Positions 22,301 to 34,300 of a stretch of DNA of 64,000 nt are shown piece after piece. The notes under the pieces are model-generated. The model saw only the letters and a list, made by a program, of their open reading frames with translations. It was not told where the DNA came from and ran no database searches. Position 1 is the first letter of the stretch. Each line of letters starts with the position of its first letter. Source of the DNA: Branchinecta lynchi (lineage: Eukaryota > Arthropoda > Branchiopoda > Anostraca > Branchinectidae); assembly GCA_023053575.1 (NCBI GenBank), contig JAKZAP010000007.1, forward strand, positions 13,545,508-13,609,507, written 5' to 3'. A program made the position numbers and the translations under genes.

Positions 22301-25300
22301 AAAATGCTTGCATTCCGTCCTTGGAGTTGTGCGTCTTCTTCCAATGTATCCGCTAGCATTTGGACTACAGTTACCCGTCCTCTGCCGTCGAAATGACCTT
22401 TTCTTACGATCATGAGAGTATCAGCTATCGCAGTCGTTGCCATCAACCAAATGATCAAGCTGAAAAACAAGGTGCTGAGCTTACAACATCTTTCTTGGCT
22501 GAGTCTGCTCAGACTGCACCCTGTCTGTTCCCCAGACTCAGGACGAGACAGGTTGAATTTGGCGTCTTTGGGTTTCTTGTGGTTGTTCAGGTTTCAGTTC
22601 AAACATAACTGAAGCAGCGCTGCCACATGTCACACGATAGTGTGAATTGTCACTCTATTTTGTTTTTGTCACTCTTGTCCTATGTAGGACATAAAAATCA
22701 CTCTATTTCATAAAACGTCCAAATGTGTAATTTTTGCAGCAGGGATTCCGACAAGAAGTGACGATTTAAGTTTTTTTTTATGAAAACAAATTAAGGTGTG
22801 TCATTTTTGCAGAGGCGGTTCCGACCAAAGGGGCCCATTTCCCGATTTTTCACGAGAATAGATTTGTACTCTCTGTTTTGGGCCAAAAGTCACTCTTCAA
22901 TTGTTTTTGATGTGGCAACCATGAACTGAAGTCAGGAACTATTCCATTAGTTTGTTCCTGATTGAGCCACCGCAATCACCAGTCCAACTAATCTCCATCT
23001 TTCTTGTCAGATGTTCTCATCGTTTTTGCAGTTATCGTGCTATCTGATAACACGCTCAAAAAGCAGTTTGCAGTTATCGTGGTATCTGGCCAGTTATCGT
23101 GATATCTGATATTCAGATACCACGGTCCTACAGTGGTAGCTGATCGTGGTATCTGGAAAAGTCATCTCACTTTCATTATTTTTTGTCAAATTGGTGGGAG
23201 AGAAGTTTCGCACTTAGTGATGTGACTGAATGTCAGTTTTTCTTTGGGATGACTTCGTGCAATTTTGGCAATTGTCGTTTTTGCGGAGAAACCGTATATC
23301 AGATACCACAGTTACTGCAAAAACCATTAATTGCAGATCTAGTAACCGTGGTAACAGATACCATGGTATCTTCAGAAACGCAACGAAGGATTTTCTTGTT
23401 AGCGCTGGCCAACTCTGTCCAGCCTTTCCACTCTCAGACGCGGCGGGTGAACGCAATATTTAAAAACTGAACGCGCCATGGTTAGAAAGTGTGAACAACA
23501 GAAGATAGTCCAAAACAGAAGATAGACCTAATGGTCTAGCGTGCCTTCCACAATCAAAAGCAACACCTCTAAGCGTCTCATGTCCTTATGTGTGAAAGAG
23601 TGGTCGGCGGACCTTTAAGCTTTCGGCAAAGTTTGCGTTGCGTTGAGTTTGCGTGGCAAAACTCGTCAAATCCGAAAAATCGCTAAAAGGCCGTAGGTAC
23701 AAAACGAAACAATGGTGAAAGGCATGGATTTCCGCAGCTTATATTCCTTAAGGATCTGTCTTACCAGTCATTCTAATTCAACCTACTTGCATAATCAGTC
23801 CATATATTTCTGAGCCCGGAGACCCCAATTTCGTACGGTACATTCTAACCCCTCTAACAAAACCACGCTGATTTTTTCCCTTGCCGTGTTTTGCTACCTC
23901 CGATGTGTATCACGCTGTCGAAAGTCGTCTGCGAGAAGTTTTCCCATCAGAAAAATGGTTAGGTAAATTGTGTCCCTGTTTTCAGTACAAGTCAGCGGGG
24001 ATCGACTGGGGATCGACTAAAAGCAGGAAAGGAAAGGCAAGAGAAAAGCAGGAAAGAATACTAAAACCAGGATGGGCAAACTAACACGAGGAAAGAATTA
24101 CCAGGAATCGGGGATTCAAAAAACTGGCAAGCCTTTCCTCTGTTTAGTATCCCGTGAGGGGTCGACAACTTCCATCTGTTAAAGTTCACCTTTTCCTCCT
24201 TTTAGTATTCGAAAAAACTGGCAAGCCTTTCCTAGTATCCCGTAAAGGACTAAAAGGAGGAAAAGGTGAACTTTTACAAGCGTAAGTTGCCCACACCTCA
24301 CGAGATACTAAACAGAGGAAAAGCACGGCACAGCTTGCCAGTTTTTTCTAATACTAAAAGGCGAACTTTTACAAATATTAGTTGCTGACCCCTCACGGGA
24401 TACTAAACAGAGGAAAGGCTTGCCAGTTTTTTTAGAATTCCTAATTTCTTTCCTCATTTTGGTACTCTCCGTGACAAGCTACTAAAACCAGGAAAGAAAT
24501 GGTGGACTTGAAATATCTTAGTTGCCGACCCCTCGCTGGACTCATGATCGACTACCGACAAGGTAATACTAGACCTACGTTGCCCGGGCAACGTGAAGTG
24601 TTGCGGCAACCTTTGTCCGGCTTCGCCGGCTAAAGTGTTGCGAGAGCAACACTTGGGTTTTGTTTCTTCGCTGTCGGTTAAATGCTGAAATTGTCAACTT
24701 ATCGAAGCTTTTAAAACGGTATGTTCTAAAAAGAATAATCACATAATCAAAAGCTGTTCTTTAGCGTTGTAAAACCAACAACAAAACAATATCGGAAGAA
24801 GGCTATCCGTAACGTTTCAGGATTAAAATACCATAGATGACACTATTAATTATTACAAAACTACCTTATTGTTTTACATTACCGTATCGTTTGTACCCGT
24901 TGCGTAAACAGTTAATCCTAGGTTATAGCGATAGACCATCGATACAAACTTTCTTACTGTCATATTTACAGAAATCGAATACAATGTGCACCAATTTTCA
25001 AGAATTTCTAGCCCCTCGTGAACCGATCTTACTTACAAGTCCGTCTCCCGTGATTGACAATAAATTCACCGGAAACAAATAATGGATGCACCAGCTATCA
25101 AAAGTTGCAAACCCCTCATCGCTGAAGATGATTATAGCATAAAAGCCGATTATTACTTACAAGTCCCATGCATGTCTTACAATTGGGAACAAAATTGTTC
25201 TTACCATCGAATACACCTGAGACAAATAACAGGTATACCAACTAGCAAAAGCTGCAAACTCCTCGTTGCCGAAGATGATTATGAGCTAACAGTCGACTGT

Positions 25301-28300
25301 TGCTTACAGTCGAATGTTGCTTACAAGTCCCTTACATGTCTCACAACTGGTATCGCCTATTTTTGGTTTCAGTGTGTACCTTACTCCTGAAGTTGTCAAC
25401 CCCTTGAAACTTTCAAACTGGCTTATCTCATGAAGGATTTTTGTTCAGAAAATTTGATGGCATATATTTTGATCAGCTCTTCAAGGGCTATCGATTGCCC
25501 TAACCACAACAAAAGCATATCGGAAAAAGGGACTAAATTGACTTTGCAGTCAGTTGAACTTTATCCTTTTCAATCGTAGACATCGTGACGGATGAAAACT
25601 TGGAATAATATCCTATATAATCTAGTTGGTATTATAAAGCTATCCGTAACTTTTTAGGATTAAAATACCATAGATGACACTATTAATTATTACGAAACTA
25701 CCTTGTTTTACATTACAGTATCGTTTGTACCCGTTGCGTTAACAGTAAATCCTAGGTTACAGCGATAGACCAACGATACAAACTTTCTTACCGTCAGATT
25801 TATATAAATCGAATACAATGTGCAACAATTTGCACTAATTTCTAGCCCCTCGTGCACCGATTCTACTGACAAGTCCCTTTCCCGTGATAGACATCAAGTT
25901 CACCGGATAAAAATAATGGGTATACCGACTAGCAAAAGTTGCAAACCCCTCATCGCTGAAGATTTGTGTAGCATAACAGCCGATTATTACTTACAAGTCC
26001 CTTGCATGTTTTACATTTGGGAACCAAATTGTTCATCAAATGACATGTACGCCAACTAGCGAGAGCTGCAAACCCCTCATTGCCGAAGATGATTATGAGC
26101 TAACAGTTGCCTGTCGCGTAAAATCCCCTAAATGTCTCACAACTGGTATCGCCTATTTTTGGTTTCAGTGTGTACCTTACTACTGAAGTTGTCAACCCCT
26201 TGAAACTTTCAAACTGGTGAATCTCATCAAGGAATTTTTTTTACCAAAAAATGGATGTCATATACTTTGATCAGCTCATCAGCGGCTATCGATTGCCGTC
26301 GAAGTTGAACTTTATCCTTTTCAATCGTAGATATCGTGACGGATGAAAACTTGGAACAATATCTTATATAATCTAGTTGATATTATAAAGCTATCCGTAA
26401 CTTTTCAGGATTAAAATACCATAGATGACACTATTAATTATTACAAAATTACCTTATTGTTTTACATTACCGTATCGTTTGTACCCGTTGCGTAAACAGT
26501 TAATCCTAGGTTTTAGCGATAGACCATCGATACAAACTTTCTTACTGTCATATTTACAGAAATCGAATACAATGTGCACCAATTTTCAAAAATTTCTAGC
26601 CTCTCGTGAACCGATTCTTGCTTACAAGTCCGTCTCCCGTGATTGACATCAAATTCACCGGAAACAAATAATGGATATACCAGCTATCAAAAGTTGCAAG
26701 CCCCTCATCGCTGAAGATGATTATAGCATAAGCTTTTTAAACGGGATGTTCTAAAAAAAATAATCATATGATCAAAAGGTATTCTTCAGCGTTGTAAAAA
26801 CAACAACAAAATAATATAGGAAGAAGGGACTAAATTAACTTTGCAGTCAGTTGTACTTTATCCTTTTCAATCGTAGACATCGTGACGGATGAAAACTTGG
26901 AACAATATCTTATATAATCTAGTTGGTAATAGAAAGCTATCCGTAACTTTTCAGGATTAAAATACTATAGATGACCCTATTAATTATTATGAAACTACCT
27001 CATTGCTTTACATTTTCGTTTGTATCCGTTGTGTAAACAGTTAATCCTCGGTTACATTGATAGACCATCGACACAAACTTTCTTACCGTCAGATTTATAG
27101 AAATCGAATACAATGTGCACCCATTTGCAAAAATTCCTAGCCCCTCGTGAACCGATTCCTACTTACAAGTCCCTCTCCCGTGATATACATTAAGTTAACC
27201 GGAAACAAATAATGGGTACACCAGGTAGCAAAAGCTGCAAACCCATCATCGCAGAAGATGATTGTAGCATAACAGCCGATTATTACTTACAAGTCCCTTG
27301 CATATCTTACCATTGGGAACCAAATTGTTCTTACCATCGAATACACCGGAAACAAATAACAGGTATACCAACAAGCAAAAGCTGCAAACCCCTCATTACC
27401 GAAGATGATTATGGGCTAACAGTCGACTGTTGCTTAAAAGTCCCCTATATGTATCATAACTGGTATCGCCTATTTTTGGTTTCAATGTACCTTACTATGA
27501 AGTTGTCAACCCCTTTGAAATTTTCAAACTGGTGTATCTCATGAAGGAATTTTTGTACCAAAAAATGGATGGCATATACTTTGATCGGCTCATCAATGGC
27601 TATCGATTGCCGTCGAAAAAAAAATTCTACCTGTCTTAGTTCAAAAGTTGACTCTTTTGCCGTAGGCCAACTTTCTAACGTCACGACTTAGAAAGGAGCA
27701 AAGGATAAGCTCTAGTTTCTTTAGCAATGAGAGAACTTTTAAAGTTTAAGAGGCACATCTGATACCGTTACTCTACCACAAACCAAAGTGCAAAAAAAAA
27801 AATTTATAAACTCAGCTGAAATCGTCGCAGACATGGACAGAAACAATAGATGGCAGCACTTTCGGACCCGTGGGAAAAAGCCACTTTTTTGTCTCTGTAG
27901 ATTTTTCTATTTATCACTCAAAGAAGATATGTTGGCTGTGGGGCCGGGTAACTGCCGCATATATTTAACACTTATAGATTTTAGTCCATCTTCAATTTGA
28001 AACTGGTGCCTGCCTGCTTGCGTGCTAGAACGGAGCTTTCCACTCGAAAGCAGAAACATGGTTTGATGAAACGAAAGGTTCGCTACACAACTTCAGATAT
28101 TCCTCTCTGACATAGGCTATACAACTCCACTTCACTTCGCAAACCGTAGGCTCTGGCTCGATGACAAGCAAAAACCATCCTTATTGGCCCCAGGCAAGAG
28201 TTCTACGGAGCTTTCCAAAATGTAATGTCATATTCATCAATCCGGCCTAAGGTCCACACTTTCCGTAAAAACCGCACAGGACGCACAGGTTAGACCCTTC

Positions 28301-31300
28301 TCAGTTACCAGGAATAAAATGAAATCGGAGTCATAGGAAAAAAAAAAAAATGCCGAAGATGATTATGAGGTAACAGTCGACTGTCGTGTACAATTCCCCT
28401 ACATGTCTCACAACTGGTATCGCCTATTTTCGGTTTCAGTGTGTACCTTACTACTGAAGTTGTCAACCCCTTGAAACTTTCAAACTGGTGTATTTCATGA
28501 TGGAATTTTTGTGCCAAAAAATGGATGACATATACTTTGATCAGCTCATCAGCGGCTATCGATTGCCGTCGAAAACAAAATTCTACCTGTCTTAGTTCAA
28601 AAGTTGACTTTTTTGCCGTAGGCCAACTTTCTAACGTCACCACTTAGAAAGGAGCAAAGGATAAGCTCTAGTTTCTTTAGCAATGAGAGAACTTCTAAAG
28701 TTTAAGAGTTCATCTGATACCATTTCTCTACCGCAAACCCAAGTGCAAAAAAACGAATGATAAACTCAGCTGAAATCGCGTACACAAATGTATAGTTGCG
28801 TAAACAGTTAATCCTAGGTTACAGCGATAGACCATCGATACAAACTTTCTACCGTCAGGTTTATAGAAATCGAATACAATGTGCACCAATTTACAAAAGT
28901 TCTAGCCCCTCGTGAACCGATTCTTACTTACAAGTCTCTCTCCCGTGATAGACATCAAGTTCACCGGATAAAAATAATGGGTACACTAGCGAGCAGAAGT
29001 TGTAAACCCCTCATCCCTGAAGATGATTGTAGCATACAATGTGCACCCAATTGCAAAAATTCCTAGCCACTCGTGAACCGATTCCTACTTACAAGTCCCT
29101 CCTCCCGTGATATACATTAACCCTTAAACGAAAACAAACAATGGGTACACCAGCTAGCAAAAGTTGCAAACCCATCATCGCAGAAGATGATTGTAGCATA
29201 ACAGCCGATTATTACTTGCAAGTCCCTTGCATATCTTACCATTGGGAACCAAATTGTTCTTACCATCGAATACACCGGAAACAAATAACAGGTACACCAA
29301 CTAGCAAAAGCGGCAAACCCCTCATTACCAAAGATGATTATGAGCCAACAGTCGACTGTTGCTTAAAAGTCCCCTACATGTCTCATAACAGGTATCGCCT
29401 ATTTTTGTTTTCGTGTACCTTACTATGAAGTTGTCAACCCCTTTGAAATTTTCAAACTGGTGTATCTCATGAAGGAATTTTTGTACCAAAAAATGGATGA
29501 CATATACTTTGATCAGCTCATCAATGGCCATCGATTGCCGTCGAAAAAAAAATTCTACCTGTCTTAGTTCAAAAGTTGACTTTTTTGCCGTAGGCCAACT
29601 TTCTAACGTCACGACTTAGAAAGGAGCAAAGGATAAGCTCTAGTTTCTTTAGCAATGAGAGAACTTTTAAAGTTTAAGGGGCACATCTGATACCGTTACT
29701 CTACCGCAAACCCAAGTGCAAAATTTTTTTTTTATAAACTCAGCTGGAATCGTCGCAGACATGGACAGAAACAATAGATGGCAGCACTTTCGGACCCGTG
29801 GGAAAAAGCCACTTTTTTGTCTCTGTAGATTTTTCTATTTATCACTCAAAGAAGATATGTTGGCTGTGGGGCCGGGTAACTGCCGCATATATTTAACACT
29901 TATAGATTTTAGTCCATCTTCAATTTGAAACTGGTGCCTGCCTGCTAGCGTGCTAGAACGGAGCTTTCCACTCGAAAGCAGAAACATGGTTTGATGAAAC
30001 GAAAGGTTCGCTACACAACTTGAGATGGTCCTCTCCGACATAGGCTATACAACTCCACTTCACTTCGCAAACCGTAGGCTCTGGCTCGATGACAAGCAAA
30101 AACCATCCTTATTGGCCCCAGGCAAGAGTTCTACGGAGCTTTCCAAAATGTAATGTCATATTCATCAATCCGGCCTAAGGTCCACACTTTCCGTAAAAAC
30201 CGCACAGGTTAGACCCTTCCCAGTTACCAGGAATAAAATGAAATCGGAGTCATAGGAAAAAAAAAAAAAAAAAAAAAAAAAACAGGACAAAACCAAAGTG
30301 TTGCTCTCGCAACACAAAAAGGAGGAAAAGGGGAACTTTTACAAATGTAAGTTGCCGACCCCTCACGAGAAACTAAACTGAGGAAAAGCACGGCACAGCG
30401 TGCCAGTTTCTTTTCGAATACTAAAAGGAGGAAAAAGAACTGTTACAACTGTAAGTTTCCAACCCCTCACGGGATACTAAACAGAGGAAAGGCTTGCCAG
30501 TTTTTCGAATCCTCGATTCCTTGTAATTCTTTCCTCGTTTTAGTTTGCCCTTTTCCCGCAGCTTTTCTCTTGCCTTTCCTTTCCTGCTTTTAGTCGATCC
30601 CCAAGTCAGCGGGTCTCGGAAAATACTTAAAATAGCTAAAACCGTGGGTTATTTGTTGAAAGCAAAGCATATAGTTTTAAAGTATTCCAATACTTTAAAA
30701 TACAGTAAGTTGAAGAGTAAATAGTGCGAGGTGTCCTTTAAGTCAGCTAGGGATAAGATAAAAGGGAGAATAGGCTAAGCAAGAGTGGTCCTTTAAGAAC
30801 TATATCTACTTACAATCTTGTATACTTTATGTTCTTCTTGTGGAGCCATTGCTCCAACTCCACTACTGTCAATGAAGCCAAGAAAATGGCCAAAGGAAGT
30901 AAAGGTAAGATGAACCGCTCTTCTTTGTGTGGGTTCATACTAAAAAAAAAAGTGCAAAATTTACTTCAATAATGTTGCACATATAGACCCAAAAACAGCA
31001 GATTTCTAGAAAGTATTTGGAACAAGAGCTACGAGCTCATATGGCACTTGTTACGAGTAGGCACGGCTCGGTTATGTCAATGATATATCTAGTGTTTGCT
31101 AGGTGTCTTCCCACCAAGTTTCATCTCGATCCCTCCACTCATAGCGTTTTCCAATATTTCCGGTTCTCCCCTCCAGCTCCCCCCAAAAGTCACCGGATCT
31201 GGTCCGGATTTTAAGTGGGTCGTCTGAGGCATGAGGTCTTTCCAAATATCAAGTTTCATCGAGATCCGGTCACCCGTTCAAAAGTTATAAATACCTCAAT

Positions 31301-34300
31301 ATTCCGGATTCCCCCTCCCTCCACTCCCCCGACAGTGCCCGAATCGGCTCGGTTATGTCAATGATGTATCTAGTGTTTGCTAGGTGTCTTCCCACCAAGT
31401 TTCATCTCGATCCCTCCACTCATAGCGTTTCCAAAGATTTCCGGTTGCCCCCTCCAGCTCCCCCCAAAAGTCACCGGATCCGGTCCAGATTTTAAGTGGG
31501 TCGTCTGAGGGATGAGGTCTTTCCAAATATCAAGTTCCATCGAGATCCGATCACCCGTTCAAAAGTTATAAATACCTCAAGATTCCGGATTCCCCCTCCC
31601 TCTACTCCCCCCACAGTACCCGAATCGGCTCGGTTATGTCAATGATGTATCTAGTGTTTGCTAGGTGTCTTCCCACCAAGTTTCATCTCGATCCCTCCAC
31701 TCATAGCGTTTCCCAAGATTTCCGGTTGCCCCCTCCAGCTCCCCCCAAAAGTCACCGGATCCGGTCCAGATTTTAAGTGGGTCGTCTGAGGGATGAGGTC
31801 TTTCCAAATATCAAGTTCCATCGAGATCCGATCCCCCGTTCAAAAGTTATAAATACCTCAAGATTCCGGATTCCCCCTCCCTCTACTCCCCCCACAGTGC
31901 CCGAATCGGCTCGGTTATGTCAACGATGTATCTAGTGTTTGCTAGGTGTCTTCCCACCAAGTTTCATCTCGATCCCTCCACTCCTGGCGTTTCCCAAGAT
32001 TTCCGGTTGCCCCCTCCAGCTCCCCCCAAAAGTCACCGGATCCGGTCCAGATTTTAAGTGGGTCGTCTGAGGGATGAGGTCTTTCCAAATATCAAGTTCC
32101 ATCGAGATCCGATCACCCGTTCAAAAGTTATAAATACCTCAAGATTCCGGATTCCCCCTCCCTCTACTCCCCCCACAGTACCCGAATCGGCTCGGTTATG
32201 TCAATGATGTATCTAGTGTTTGCTAGGTGTCTTCCCACCAAGTTTCATCTCGATCCCTCCACTCATAGCGTTTCCCAAGATTTCCGGTTGCCCCCTCCAG
32301 CTCCCCCCAAAAGTCACCGGATCCGGTCCGGATTTTAAGTAGGTCGTCTGAGGCATGAGGTCTTTCCAAATATCAAGTTCCATCGAGATCCGATCACCCG
32401 TTCAAAAGTTATAAATACCTCAAGATTCCGGATTCCCCCTCCCTCTACTCCCCCCACAGTACCCGAATCGGCTCGGTTATGTCAATGATGTATCTAGTGT
32501 TTGCTAGGTGTCTTCCCACCAAGTTTCATCTCGATCCCTGCACTCATAGCGTTTCCCAAGATTTGCGGTTGCCCCCTCCAGCTCCCCCCAAAAGTCACCG
32601 GATCCGGTCCGGATTTTAAGTGGGTCGTCTGAGGCATGAGGTCTTTCCAAATATCAAGTTCCATCGAGATCCGATCACCCGTTCAAAAGTTATAAATACC
32701 TCAAGATTCCGGATTCCCCCTCCCTCCACTCCCCCCCGCAGTGCCCGAATCGGCTCGGTTATGTCAACGATGTATCTAGTGTTTACTAGGTGTCTTCCCA
32801 CCAAGTTTCATCTCGATCCCTCCACTCATAGCGTTTCCCAAGATTTCCGGTTGCCCCCTCCAGCTCCCCCCAAAAGTCACCGGATCCGGTCCGGATTTTA
32901 AGTGGGTCGTCTGAGGCATGAGGTCGTTCCAAATATCAAGTTTCATCGAGATCCGATCACCCGTTCAAAAGTTAAAAATACCTCAAGATTCCGGATTCCC
33001 CCTCCCTCCACTCCCCCCACGGTGCTCGGATCGGGGAAGTGACTATTTCCAACTTAATCATTTGGGGTCCCTGATATGCCTGCCAAGTTTTATCATCCTA
33101 GCTTATGTGGAAGTGCCCGAACTAGCAAAACCTGGACAGACCGACAGACCGACAGACCGACAGACCGACAGACCGACAGACCGACAGACCGACAGACCGA
33201 CGGACGGACAGAAATTGCGATCGCTATATGGCACTTGGCCGAAGGGCAAGTGCCATAAAAATCACAAGCAAACCCTAGAACTTGTTATAATTTCATTATT
33301 ATTTAGTCATGCATGCTTTTTATTCTCTTCCATAATGTCAGGGTCGTCGTGTTCTACTCGCAGAAGTAGAACAACGCGCTCACGTACGCAAGAGAACATC
33401 ACCTCGACACTGACATTTATATCGCCACCAGAGCCCTACATCTTCAGACTAGATCAGATTCGCGTATACGTAACAACTTTTTGTAAATACTAGTGCTGTA
33501 CATATTTATACTTTCGTACTACCGTTAGTTCCTGCATAGACTAAGCCTTAGCACCCCCAATTTGACATATAAGACGATTCTTGACACATAATCTCGGGAA
33601 ACATGGTGTAGAGCCTAGGACCATGAGTTGAGCCAATGCCATCTATGGGAAATCACCATGAAAGACACAGCTGTAAACTCTATATGACTAAGTCCAAAAC
33701 AAGCAAGTGATCCTCAGGAAGAAGGATAAAACGTCTCACTAGCGACTCAAACTCAACAACTCACATCCTGTGTCAAACAATCACGCGATCTTCGGGAGCA
33801 GCTGTGATACCCGAGGTGATACCGCTTCTGGCTCTTCCCCTGGGTACCCGGCGATTTTGTATCGGCAAGGATAGTTAGTCATCAGCTAAGTGTATACACA
33901 AAAAACTATATTTTGTTCTCAATTCTGCAAGGTTTGTTTGCCAAAGGTTCTGAAGGGCGTGGCCGCGTGTAATATGTAGTCAGTCCCGGGCATGATCAGT
34001 CTTGTATTGATCCCAGATCTTCTTAAACAATTAAGGTCTGACGACTAAATCACTCTTTCGCATGTTGACACCTGAGTTGCGTTTTGTTTGAAGTTCGTAG
34101 TACGGCGGACTGTTCGTTGTCGTTTTATTCGCCAGCGAGCCGTACGCTGGGAAGGTGCGGGGTGCCTAAGGTCGTTTTATTTGCCAGCGGGCCGTCCGCT
34201 GAGTGCCAGCGGACCCGCTGTTTGTACGCTGGGTGAGGCAGGGAACTGTTCAGCGTACCTTCTGACGTAGCCCGCCAGGAATAAAACGACTATTTACAGT

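Larger units (their letters stand above)
31026..33257 (+). mobile_element. GCACTTG-hairpin element with 281-bp tandem array
   Basis: It begins GAGCTACGAGCTCATATGGC followed by ACTTGTTACGAG. It ends with a (GACAGACC)n run and the perfect hairpin TATGGCACTTG / CAAGTGCCATA with a 9-base loop. The same start and end occur at 52426-53830 and, diverged, at 43321-45434. Non-coding. Confidence 0.8.

Noticed and set aside
31064..33031. CRISPR-like repeat-spacer pattern
   Set aside because: Units are contiguous 281-bp copies with no unique spacers, in a eukaryotic intron.
32918..33493. 191-aa open frame with (TDRP)n repeats
   Set aside because: It is translation of the tandem array and (GACAGACC)n microsatellite. 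No independent coding evidence.
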